DNA of 5,965 bases from Bacteroidales bacterium (GTDB lineage: Bacteria; Bacteroidota; Bacteroidia; Bacteroidales; F082): contig JANTGU010000155.1 of NCBI GenBank assembly GCA_024762735.1, positions 1 to 5,965 of the forward strand, given 5' to 3'. Positions within the stretch are counted from its first letter, which is position 1; each line of letters begins with the position of its first letter. A program made the position numbers and the translations under genes. Shown in pieces: positions 1 to 5,965 of this stretch. Under the pieces are notes generated by a model. It had not been told where the DNA came from. It saw only the letters and a list, made by a program, of their open reading frames with translations, and did not search any database.

Positions 1-1
1 C

Positions 2-118
2 GGATCGTTTGCCGCCATTACTCACGCGGGTCAAACTTTGCTGAACCTGGGCGTTGGTGGGTTTTCCTATTTAATGATCATGTTTTTATCGAAAAAACAA
101 AAACCACTCAATGAATAA
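2..118 (+). CDS. C-terminal end of a multi-pass membrane protein (5' truncated), possibly flippase-like UPF0104 family
   Basis: Only the last 38 codons are present, and the gene enters from outside the window. The frame is open from base 2 to a TAA at 116-118. The translation holds a hydrophobic, glycine-containing helix (LLNLGVGGFSYLMIMFL) followed by a short basic tail (SKKQKPLNE), as expected for the last membrane helix of an inner-membrane protein with a cytoplasmic C-terminus. The preceding H-A-G-Q-T stretch resembles, from memory, the end of lysylphosphatidylglycerol-synthase-TM/flippase-like (UPF0104, YbhN-like) proteins, but 38 residues cannot settle the family. Its stop codon overlaps the start of rfaE2 by 8 nt (ATGAATAA), so the two are probably co-transcribed and translationally coupled. 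This suggests, without proving, a role in envelope lipid or glycan biogenesis. The other two + frames lack such a membrane-like reading. Confidence 0.6.
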   Translation, partial: GSFAAITHAGQTLLNLGVGGFSYLMIMFLSKKQKPLNE

Positions 119-608
119 CCTGGCAATCATACAACAAAAAATATTTCGTCCAGACGAAAAGAAGCTAAAGTTACTGTTGGCAGCCATTCGGTTCAAGCAG
201 GAAAAAATAGTTTTTACCAATGGCGTTTTCGACCTGTTGCATTTGGGCCACATCGACTATTTGAGCAAAGCCAAAGACCTGGGCAATTTTTTAGTGGTTG
301 GCGTGAATTCCGACCAATCGGCACGCAGGTTGGGAAAAGGAGCCAACCGTCCCATCAAAGATGAAATCTCCCGCAGCACCATCATGGCTGCCCTGCGCTT
401 TGTTGATATGGTAATTATTTTTGATGAAGATACTCCATACGAGCTCATCAAACTGGTTCAACCCGATGTGTTGGTGAAGGGTTCCGATTACAAACCCGAA
501 GATATTGTGGGATACGATATCGTGCAAGCCAAAGGTGGTGATGTTGTGACCATCGATTTTTTACCGGGTTACTCCACCACGGCTATCGAGAAGAAGATAA
601 AAGGGTAG
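111..608 (+). CDS. rfaE2: D-glycero-beta-D-manno-heptose 1-phosphate adenylyltransferase (stand-alone RfaE2/HldE C-terminal domain)
   Basis: This cytoplasmic nucleotidyltransferase joins ATP and D-glycero-beta-D-manno-heptose 1-phosphate to give ADP-heptose and PPi, the last activation step before the epimerase in the ADP-heptose pathway for lipopolysaccharide core. The 165-aa product has the full set of cytidylyltransferase-fold motifs: TNGVFD at 36-41, the ATP-binding HLGH at 44-47, VGVNSD at 63-68, RSTIMAAL at 88-95, VKGSDY at 122-127 and the C-terminal GYSTT at 153-157. The length fits the stand-alone form; in enterobacteria the same domain is fused behind the kinase as the roughly 477-aa HldE. 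The kinase (RfaE1/HldA) is not in this window. ATG 111 is chosen because it puts a normal 30-odd-residue lead before the first motif and overlaps the upstream stop by 8 nt. The family contains other sugar or glycerol cytidylyltransferases (TagD-like), but the KGSDY...GYSTT ending points to RfaE2. Confidence 0.93.
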   Translation: MNNLAIIQQKIFRPDEKKLKLLLAAIRFKQEKIVFTNGVFDLLHLGHIDYLSKAKDLGNFLVVGVNSDQSARRLGKGANRPIKDEISRSTIMAALRFVDMVIIFDEDTPYELIKLVQPDVLVKGSDYKPEDIVGYDIVQAKGGDVVTIDFLPGYSTTAIEKKIKG

Positions 609-638
609 CCTGCTTCAAGGATTAATTTGCTATTACGG

Positions 639-664
639 TTGCATTACAATTATTTGTACTTTTG
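639..664 (+). promoter_or_regulatory. Predicted Bacteroidota-type promoter for the ABC-F gene
   Basis: TACTTTTG at 657-664 matches the Bacteroidota -7 consensus TAnnTTTG exactly. A TTG at 639-641 can serve as the -33 element, although the 15-nt gap between them is a little short of the usual spacing of about 19 nt. Transcription would start near A671, giving a leader of about 49 nt before ATG 720. This site lies downstream of the in-frame TTG at 627, which argues that the gene does not begin there. Confidence 0.6.
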
Positions 665-678
665 CCGCCCATTAAAAA

Positions 679-697
679 AAGCGAACCATCCTCGCTT
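679..697 (+). other. Small inverted repeat (hairpin) in the predicted ABC-F leader
   Basis: AAGCGA (679-684) and TCGCTT (692-697) are perfect reverse complements around a 7-nt loop. The hairpin would sit at about nucleotides 9-27 of the predicted leader, ending 22 nt before ATG 720. A run of A precedes it on the + strand. Read on the - strand it is therefore a short stem followed by T residues, like a weak intrinsic terminator, but no - strand gene is seen here. With only three G-C pairs the stem is weak and could be chance. Confidence 0.3.
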
Positions 698-719
698 CAT
701 CAACACAATTCACCCATAC

Positions 720-2336
720 ATGATTACAGTTTCAGATTTAAGAATACAATTTGGTAAAAGAGTATTGTTTCAGGAAGTAAATTTAACCTTCACGCCTGGT
801 AATTGCTACGGCATTATCGGTGCCAACGGTGCCGGCAAATCCACATTGTTAAAAGTGATTTCGGGTCAAATGGATTCCACAGCAGGCAACGTGAGCTTTG
901 GCCCCGGCGAAAGCCTCTCGGTATTAAGCCAGGATCACTTTGCCTTTGACGAATTTACCGTGCTTGATACCGTGTTAAAAGGAGATGCCGAGTTGTGGAA
1001 TATCATGCAGGAAAAAGACAGGTTGTATGCCAAAGCCGATTTTACCGACAAGGATGGCTTGAGAACTGCCGAGCTGGAAACCCGGTTTGCCGAAATGAAC
1101 GGCTGGAACGCCGAAAGCGATGCCGCCTCCCTGCTGGGAAATTTGGGAATTAATGAGGAGTTTCACTACACCCTGATGAAAGATATGAGCGGGAAGCAAA
1201 AGGTACGGGTGTTGTTAGCACAAGCACTTTTTGGCAATCCCGACAACCTGTTGTTGGACGAACCTACCAATGACCTCGACCTGGAAACGGTTGTCTGGCT
1301 AGAAAACTACCTGGCCAACTACGAAAATACCGTGCTGGTGGTTTCGCACGACAGGCACTTCCTCGATGCCATTAGTACCCATACCGTTGACATCGACTTT
1401 GGGAAAGCTACCATGTTTGCCGGCAACTATACTTTCTGGTACGAAAGCAGTCAGTTGGCCTTGCGACAACAATCAAAACAAAACAAAAAAGCTGCCGAAA
1501 AACGCAAAGAGCTCCAGGAGTTTATCGCGCGCTTTAGCGCCAACGCTTCCAAGTCGAAGCAAACTACCAGCCGAAAAAAGATGCTTGAAAAACTCAATGT
1601 AGAAGACATCAAACCCTCTACCCGAAAATACCCGGGCATCATTTTCAAACCCGAGCGCCCTGCCGGTGATAAAATTCTGGATGTAACGGGCTTAAGTGCT
1701 ACCGCTGATGATGGTAAGGTGTTGTTTAAAAATGTTGAGTTTACCACCAACAAAAACGATAAAATTGTTTTCCTGTCGAAAGACCCGCGGGCAATGACTG
1801 CTTTTTTTGAAATTATTAGCGGCAATAAAAAAGCTGACTCGGGTGAATACCTTTGGGGACAAACCATCACTTACGCTTACCTGCCCCTTGATAATTCCCC
1901 GTTTTTTGAAAATAACCTGTCGCTTTTCGACTGGCTGGCACAATTTACCAACGACACCACAGAACTCTATATCAGGGGCTATCTGGGGAAGATGCTTTTT
2001 GCCGGCGAAGAGATGCATAAAAAAGTAAGCGTGCTTTCGGGGGGCGAAAAGATGCGCTGCATGATTGCCAAAATGATGCTTACCGATGCCAACGCCCTGG
2101 TGCTTGACACGCCCACCAACCACCTCGACCTGGAATCCATCCAGGCATTTAACAACAACCTTAGCCGTTATCCCGGTAATATATTTCTGTCATCACACGA
2201 CCATCAATTCATTCAAACAGTATGCAACCGTGTTATCGAACTTACCCCCAACGGAATTATTGATAAAATGATGGATTATGACGATTACATTTCAGATGAA
2301 AACCTGAAATTGCAGCGCGAAAGTATGTACCGGTAG
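720..2336 (+). CDS. ybiT: ABC-F family ATPase, YbiT/YkpA type, with a degenerate second ATP site
   Basis: This is a soluble twin-ATPase of the ABC-F class, whose members act on ribosomes; it has no membrane segments. The first ATPase half is intact: Walker A GANGAGKST (34-42), Q71, signature-like MSGKQ (156-160), Walker B LLLDE (177-181) and switch His210. A charged linker (about 240-310) contains RFSANASKSKQTTSR (271-285), typical of YbiT/YkpA proteins. The second half (from about 318) keeps signature LSGGEK (439-444) and His493. It has lost Walker A (FLSKDPRAMT at 351-360 where GxNGxGKST belongs), the Q-loop Gln (Leu390 by my alignment) and the catalytic Glu (LVLDT, Thr464). ATG 720 gives 538 aa, the usual length, and begins MITVSDLRIQFG like its relatives. 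An in-frame TTG at 627 would add 31 unlike residues and lies upstream of the predicted promoter. The gene stands alone between two promoter regions. The subfamily call is strong; the cellular role is inferred from the family. Confidence 0.93.
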   Translation: MITVSDLRIQFGKRVLFQEVNLTFTPGNCYGIIGANGAGKSTLLKVISGQMDSTAGNVSFGPGESLSVLSQDHFAFDEFTVLDTVLKGDAELWNIMQEKDRLYAKADFTDKDGLRTAELETRFAEMNGWNAESDAASLLGNLGINEEFHYTLMKDMSGKQKVRVLLAQALFGNPDNLLLDEPTNDLDLETVVWLENYLANYENTVLVVSHDRHFLDAISTHTVDIDFGKATMFAGNYTFWYESSQLALRQQSKQNKKAAEKRKELQEFIARFSANASKSKQTTSRKKMLEKLNVEDIKPSTRKYPGIIFKPERPAGDKILDVTGLSATADDGKVLFKNVEFTTNKNDKIVFLSKDPRAMTAFFEIISGNKKADSGEYLWGQTITYAYLPLDNSPFFENNLSLFDWLAQFTNDTTELYIRGYLGKMLFAGEEMHKKVSVLSGGEKMRCMIAKMMLTDANALVLDTPTNHLDLESIQAFNNNLSRYPGNIFLSSHDHQFIQTVCNRVIELTPNGIIDKMMDYDDYISDENLKLQRESMYR

Positions 2337-2385
2337 GGAATTAAGATTGAAGAATAGTGAATTTTGATTTAAGACTTATTTCCGA

Positions 2386-2452
2386 ATTGAACTATTGATC
2401 CACTAAACAATTGAACCATTGAACCATTGAGCCATTGAACCATTACACCATT
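2386..2452 (+). repeat. 8-bp-period tandem repeat, consensus ATTGAACC
   Basis: Five clear adjacent units run from 2410 to 2449: ATTGAACC, ATTGAACC, ATTGAGCC, ATTGAACC and ATTACACC, followed by a partial ATT (2450-2452). Three looser units continue upstream in the same phase: ATTGAACT (2386), ATTGATCC (2394) and ACTAAACA (2402). The period is not a multiple of three and no reading frame uses it, so it is intergenic. It lies about 30 nt upstream of the TTAAC cluster and the gldF promoter. Its role is unknown; slipped-strand expansion of a short motif is the simplest origin. Confidence 0.85.
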
Positions 2453-2482
2453 CTCCCAAATTAAAATTCTTATTAACACCTT

Positions 2483-2494
2483 TTAACGCGTTAA
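2483..2494 (+). promoter_or_regulatory. Perfect 12-bp palindrome, possible operator or -33 region element of gldF
   Basis: TTAACGCGTTAA is a perfect palindrome. With one mismatch (2482/2495) the symmetry extends to bases 2480-2497. It covers about -40 to -29 relative to the transcription start predicted for gldF, just where the -33 promoter element belongs. Direct copies of TTAAC also occur at 2473, 2483 and 2491. Its position and symmetry would suit a dimeric regulator or part of the promoter itself, but no regulator is identified. Confidence 0.45.
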
Positions 2495-2508
2495 CAGCTA
2501 AAAGTTGC

Positions 2509-2516
2509 TATTTTTG
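2509..2516 (+). promoter_or_regulatory. Predicted Bacteroidota -7 promoter element for the gldF operon
   Basis: TATTTTTG matches TAnnTTTG exactly. The start of transcription would be near 2523, about 15 nt before ATG 2538, so the leader is short. No TTTG-type -33 element is present at the usual distance; that place is taken by the TTAACGCGTTAA palindrome. The in-frame TTG at 2505 lies upstream of this element's predicted start of transcription, so it is unlikely to be a translation start. Confidence 0.55.
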
Positions 2517-2537
2517 CTTTTCCAAAAACAAACGGGT

Positions 2538-3269
2538 ATGTGGGCACTCTTCCTTAAAGAAATACGAAGCTTTTTAAGTTCACTGACAGGGTATATCGTG
2601 ATGATTATTTTTCTGGCCATTACCGGGCTGTTTTTATGGGTCATACCCTCTGAATCAAACATACTCGATTACGGTTACGCCAACCTCGACGGGCTTTTTA
2701 TCATCGGCCCGTTCGTGTTTCTTTTTTTAGTGCCTGCCGTAACCATGAGGTCCTTTGCCGACGAGCGCAAAAGCGGCACCATCGAACTGCTGTTTACCCG
2801 CCCGCTCTCCGATTTTCAAATCGTGTGGGCTAAATACCTGGCGGCTGTTATGCTGGTGCTGTTTTCGATTATGCCGACGCTCATTTATTATGTTACTGTT
2901 TACCGCCTGGGCATCCCCCCCGGGAACATAGACTCGGGAGGCTTTTGGGGATCGTTTATCGGGCTGTTTTTGCTGGGTGCTGTTTTCGCCTCCATCGGTA
3001 TTTTTGCTTCGGCAGTATCCGATAACCCGGTAGTGTCGTTTGTACTGGCTGTTATTATCAGCGCCTTCATGTACCTCGGTTTCGAATTCATCTACTCTCT
3101 CGAATGGTTTGGCAGCATCGACCTGTTCATTAAATCGCTGGGCATTTCCGATCATTACAGTTCCATCAGCCGCGGGGTGGTTGACACGCGCGACCTTATC
3201 TACTTTTTTAGTGTTATTGGCCTGTTTCTGTTTTTAACAAAATTCTCACTCTCGGCTCGTAAATGGTAA
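2538..3269 (+). CDS. gldF: GldF, ABC-2 type permease of the gliding-associated GldAFG transporter
   Basis: This is an inner-membrane permease of the ABC-2 class, expected to form the channel of an ABC transporter with GldG and the ATPase GldA. The 243-aa product shows about six hydrophobic segments, near 18-37, 52-70, 97-119, 137-160, 163-185 and 219-236. The N-terminus MWALFLKEIRSFLSS is the amphipathic cytoplasmic lead typical of the family. Between helices 2 and 3 is the conserved cytoplasmic loop FADERKSGTIELLFTRP (73-89), the ABC-2 signature region. ATG 2538 is preferred over an in-frame TTG at 2505 because that TTG lies inside the predicted promoter and would add 11 residues foreign to the family. 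gldG begins 3 nt after the stop, so the two are surely co-transcribed. In Flavobacterium johnsoniae gldF is needed for gliding, but many Bacteroidota carry it without known gliding, so motility cannot be inferred from this gene alone. Confidence 0.93.
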   Translation: MWALFLKEIRSFLSSLTGYIVMIIFLAITGLFLWVIPSESNILDYGYANLDGLFIIGPFVFLFLVPAVTMRSFADERKSGTIELLFTRPLSDFQIVWAKYLAAVMLVLFSIMPTLIYYVTVYRLGIPPGNIDSGGFWGSFIGLFLLGAVFASIGIFASAVSDNPVVSFVLAVIISAFMYLGFEFIYSLEWFGSIDLFIKSLGISDHYSSISRGVVDTRDLIYFFSVIGLFLFLTKFSLSARKW

Positions 3270-3272
3270 ATC

Positions 3273-5015
3273 ATGGGTAAAAACAATAAAAATATCAGGC
3301 GTCAAAACTACCTTCAACTCGTGTTGGTGGTTGTCCTTATTGTGGTGGCAGGGATGGCCGGTTCTGTTTGGTTTACCAGGTTCGATCTGACCGCTGAAAA
3401 ACGTTACACCCTCTCGCCCTCAACCAAAAACATTCTAACCAATTTAGATGATATCGTTTTTTTCAGGGTCTATCTTGACGGCGATTTTCCGGCAGGGTTT
3501 AAAAGACTTCGCCGGGAAACCAAAGAGCTGCTGGATGAATTCAGAGCCTACAACAAAAACATTCAGTACGAGTTTATCAACCCTTCCGAAAGTGCAGATC
3601 CCAAAGAACGAAACGACACCTACAAATTGTTGATGGAACAGGGGCTGCAACCCACTAACCTGCAAGTAAACACAAAAAACGGCACGGAGCAAAAGGTAAT
3701 TTTTCCTGGTGCCATGGTTACCTATCATGAAAAAGAGATTCCTGTTGAGTTATTGGATGCCCAAATCAATGTTCCACCGGAAGCCGTGCTGAACAACTCC
3801 ATCGAAAACCTTGAGTTTAAGCTTATCAATGCCATCCGACGAATTACTCGAAAAAAGAAACCCCACATCGCCTTTATCGAAGGACATGGAGAACTGGGAG
3901 AGAAAGAGGTTTGGGATATTACCCAAACGCTAAAACAGGATTACGTGGTTGACCGGGTGGCCATCCACGAGAATATTACTACGCTAACCAATCGTTATTT
4001 AAAAGATTCTATCCATAACGACTATGAAATAAAACCTAAATACCAGGCCATCATCATTGCCAAACCCGACTCGGCCTTTTCGGAAAAAGATAAATTTATC
4101 ATCGATCAGTATTTGATGTACGGTGGTAAGATTCTGTGGCTGGTCGACCCGGTGATTGCCTCCATGGACAGCATCAAGAGTGCACCTTCCACCGTGGCTG
4201 TCGATGCCAATTTACGGTTACAAGATCAGCTTTTTGGTTACGGGGTCAGGCTTAACAAAGATTTGGTCATGGACCTAAATGCCATGCCCATCCCGCTCAA
4301 AACAGGCATGATGGGCAACCAGCCTCAAATCAGCTTCTTTCCTTGGTACTACTTCCCGCTGGTTACCCCGGTTTCGCCGCATCCGATAGTAAGAAACCTG
4401 AATGCCATTAAAACACAATTCGTCAGCAGCCTCGATACCAACAGGGTGAAAGGGGTGAAGAAAACCGTGTTGCTACAGAGTTCAAATTACTCGCGAACCG
4501 TTAACATGCCGGCCGTAATTTCGCTTTCCATGTTGCGCCAAAAGCCCAACGAATCGCTTTACAAAGGGCCTCCCAAAGCCCTGGCAGTGCTGCTGGAAGG
4601 AACCTTTAAGTCGTTTTACGACAACCGCATTCCCCCTTCGTTGATGGAATCGAAAGAGATTGGTTTTAAAGACCACAGCACCCAAACCGCCATGATAGTG
4701 GTATCGGACGGCGACGTGATTCGCAACCAGTTTAAAATTCCGGGAGGTTACCCGCTTCCTTTGGGCTACGATCAGTTTACCAAAGAAACCTTTGGTAACA
4801 AAGATTTTCTGCTGAATGCCATTAACTACCTTACCGGCGGTGCTTCACTGATTTCGGTTCGGTCGAAAGAGGTAAAGCTACGCATGCTCGATACCACTCT
4901 GGTTAACAACAATCGTGTGATAATTCAGGTAATCAATGTGGTTATTCCTATTTTAGCAGTTATCTTAGCCGGATTGTTGCTTGTTTGGCTTCGAAAGAAA
5001 AAATACGCGAAATAA
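3273..5015 (+). CDS. gldG: GldG, extracytoplasmic component of the GldAFG ABC transporter
   Basis: GldG is the accessory, putatively substrate-binding subunit that works with the GldF permease. The 580-aa product has an N-terminal membrane helix (about 13-33, after a basic tail), a large extracytoplasmic region of the ABC_transp_aux type, and a C-terminal helix (about 549-573) ending in the basic RKKKYAK. Family landmarks are WFTRFDLTAEKRYTLSPST (33-51), IAFIEGHGELGE (199-210), YLMYGGKILWLVDP (280-293), SPHPIVRNL (368-376) and MIVVSDGDVIRNQF (474-487). The length is normal for the family and the frame is unbroken. There is no cleavable signal peptide; the first helix looks like an anchor. The start follows the gldF stop by 3 nt and the stop abuts the next gene's ATG, indicating one operon. 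The actual substrate of GldAFG is not known. Confidence 0.93.
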   Translation: MGKNNKNIRRQNYLQLVLVVVLIVVAGMAGSVWFTRFDLTAEKRYTLSPSTKNILTNLDDIVFFRVYLDGDFPAGFKRLRRETKELLDEFRAYNKNIQYEFINPSESADPKERNDTYKLLMEQGLQPTNLQVNTKNGTEQKVIFPGAMVTYHEKEIPVELLDAQINVPPEAVLNNSIENLEFKLINAIRRITRKKKPHIAFIEGHGELGEKEVWDITQTLKQDYVVDRVAIHENITTLTNRYLKDSIHNDYEIKPKYQAIIIAKPDSAFSEKDKFIIDQYLMYGGKILWLVDPVIASMDSIKSAPSTVAVDANLRLQDQLFGYGVRLNKDLVMDLNAMPIPLKTGMMGNQPQISFFPWYYFPLVTPVSPHPIVRNLNAIKTQFVSSLDTNRVKGVKKTVLLQSSNYSRTVNMPAVISLSMLRQKPNESLYKGPPKALAVLLEGTFKSFYDNRIPPSLMESKEIGFKDHSTQTAMIVVSDGDVIRNQFKIPGGYPLPLGYDQFTKETFGNKDFLLNAINYLTGGASLISVRSKEVKLRMLDTTLVNNNRVIIQVINVVIPILAVILAGLLLVWLRKKKYAK

Positions 5016-5965
5016 ATGATGTTAAAAAAGAAAAGAACCAGACTTTTGGCTGTTGCCATCACCCTTGTAGCCGTTTTTATTGCTATCTCCAACCAAACTG
5101 ACAGCACATTAAATAATAAGGAATCAGGATTTTCGGTACGAGATACAGCCTCTGTTACAAAAATTTTTATTGCTGACAACGGAATTAACGAGGTACTGCT
5201 CCAACGAACGGGGCACGGTTGGCTTATCAACAAAAAATTTCCTGCCAACAAACGGTCCGTGAACTTCCTGCTGGAAACCATTAAAAAAATAAAGGTAAAG
5301 GCTCCCGTGTCAAAAGCCGGTCGTGATAACGTCATCAAACGATTAGCAGGGTCAGCGGTTAAAGTGGAAATTTACCAGAATGTTCCCCGTGTTAACCTTT
5401 TTAACCGGGTAAAACTGTTTTATCACGAAAAACGAACCAAGGTATTCTTCGTGGGTGATGTTACCCAAAACAACCTGGGTACTTACATGTTGATGGAAGG
5501 AGCTAAAAACCCGTACATCGTTTATATTCCGGGATTCCGGGGGTTTGTATCGGTGCGGTTTTCACCCAAACCCGATGACTGGAAAAGCCATATCGTTTTT
5601 AACAAAAACCTGGCAGATATCAAATCGGTCACCATTGAAAACTATAAAAACCCGGAGCAAAGTTTCAGTGTTAAGGTTATTGATGCCATGGGCAATTACA
5701 AGATGACACGACTTGCTGACGGCACTTCCATCTCGGATTACGACACCCTGAAACTGCTTAATTTCCTGACCTCTTTTAAAGATTTACGATATGAATCGAG
5801 GTTAAATGCTATTTTACCACCTCAGCGCATCGATTCTATTCTGCGCACCAAACCCATTTACGGGGTAACATTGGTTGACGTCCATAACGACACCTCCCGC
5901 GTTGTTATGTTCAATAAAAATAAATTGCCCGATGCCGTTACCAAAGCTTACGAGCAGCTTGTCCC
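5016..5965 (+). CDS. DUF4340-like membrane-anchored extracytoplasmic protein, third gene of the gldFG operon (3' truncated)
   Basis: The frame is open from ATG 5016, immediately after the gldG stop, to the window edge (316 complete codons); a second ATG at 5019 is an equally possible start. The N-terminus (KKKRTR, then a hydrophobic stretch at about 10-25) is a signal-anchor, with no lipobox Cys seen, so the rest should be outside the cytoplasm. The body resembles DUF4340 proteins: DTASVTKIFIAD (43-54), GWLINKKFPANKRSVNFLL (68-86), a 'VKAPVSKAGRDNVIKRL' stretch (94-110), VFFVGDVTQNNLGTYMLM (143-160) and PYIVYIPGFRGFV (166-178). DUF4340 genes are often found next to GldG-like and ABC-2 permease genes, so I infer an accessory subunit of this transporter. 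No biochemical function is known to me. The family call is from memory of the motif pattern. Confidence 0.85.
   Translation, partial: MMLKKKRTRLLAVAITLVAVFIAISNQTDSTLNNKESGFSVRDTASVTKIFIADNGINEVLLQRTGHGWLINKKFPANKRSVNFLLETIKKIKVKAPVSKAGRDNVIKRLAGSAVKVEIYQNVPRVNLFNRVKLFYHEKRTKVFFVGDVTQNNLGTYMLMEGAKNPYIVYIPGFRGFVSVRFSPKPDDWKSHIVFNKNLADIKSVTIENYKNPEQSFSVKVIDAMGNYKMTRLADGTSISDYDTLKLLNFLTSFKDLRYESRLNAILPPQRIDSILRTKPIYGVTLVDVHNDTSRVVMFNKNKLPDAVTKAYEQLV

Noticed and set aside
627..719. N-terminal extension of the ABC-F protein from TTG 627
   Set aside because: The extension contains the predicted promoter and is not family-like; ATG 720 fits both promoter and homology.
1451..2123. Long - strand open frames inside the ABC-F gene
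   Set aside because: They overlap a complete, motif-verified + strand gene and each other; no family resemblance, so they are shadows.
720..2336. ABC-F protein as the ATPase of the GldFG transporter
   Set aside because: It has twin ATPase halves with a YbiT-type linker, is soluble, and is separated from gldF by 201 nt with its own promoter; GldA is a single-ATPase protein.
2337..2385. Intrinsic terminator after the ABC-F gene
   Set aside because: No GC-rich stem followed by a T run is visible; termination there may be factor-dependent or absent.
2386..2452. Possible CRISPR array
   Set aside because: The unit is only 8 bp, units are directly adjacent with no spacers, and there are no cas genes.
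2505..2537. N-terminal extension of GldF from TTG 2505
   Set aside because: It overlaps the predicted -7 promoter element at 2509-2516 and the family N-terminus begins at ATG 2538.
4925..5338. 137-codon open frame on the - strand across the gldG end and the start of the DUF4340-like gene
   Set aside because: It lies opposite two well-supported, family-matching genes, has no recognisable motif, and its hydrophobic parts are mirror readings of hydrophobic or A/T-rich codons.

Overview
The window looks like ordinary chromosomal DNA from a member of the Bacteroidota. The evidence is the GldF/GldG gene pair, a stand-alone RfaE2-type adenylyltransferase, a YbiT/YkpA-type ABC-F ATPase, start sites without clear Shine-Dalgarno sequences, and two good matches to the Bacteroidota -7 promoter element TAnnTTTG. 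I cannot name the genus. All recognisable genes lie on the + strand. I see no tRNA, rRNA, CRISPR array, phage gene or insertion sequence.

Layout: (1) bases 2-118 are the last 38 codons of a multi-pass membrane protein, possibly a flippase-like UPF0104 protein. (2) It overlaps by 8 nt a complete rfaE2 (111-608), which makes ADP-heptose for lipopolysaccharide or other heptosylated glycans. (3) A 111-nt gap holds a promoter and a small leader hairpin. (4) An ABC-F ATPase follows, whose real start is ATG 720, giving 538 aa. (5) A 201-nt gap holds an 8-bp-period tandem repeat, a perfect 12-bp palindrome and a second promoter. (6) A tight operon follows: gldF (ATG 2538), gldG (3 nt later) and a DUF4340-like gene that begins on the base after the gldG stop and runs off the window at 5965.

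GldF is a six-helix ABC-2 permease. GldG is an extracytoplasmic protein anchored by a helix at each end. The DUF4340-like protein has one N-terminal helix and a large extracytoplasmic part. Together they look like the membrane and periplasmic parts of a GldAFG-type transporter. The ATPase partner (GldA) is not in the window, and the upstream ABC-F protein is not a substitute: it is a soluble twin-ATPase of the ribosome-associated class with its own promoter.

I found no convincing unknown system. The items most worth checking are the one-sided decay of ATP site II in the ABC-F protein (Walker A, Q-loop and catalytic Glu of the second half are lost, and the partnering signature of the first half has drifted), the DUF4340-like protein as a likely third component of GldFG, and the repeat plus palindrome in front of gldF.
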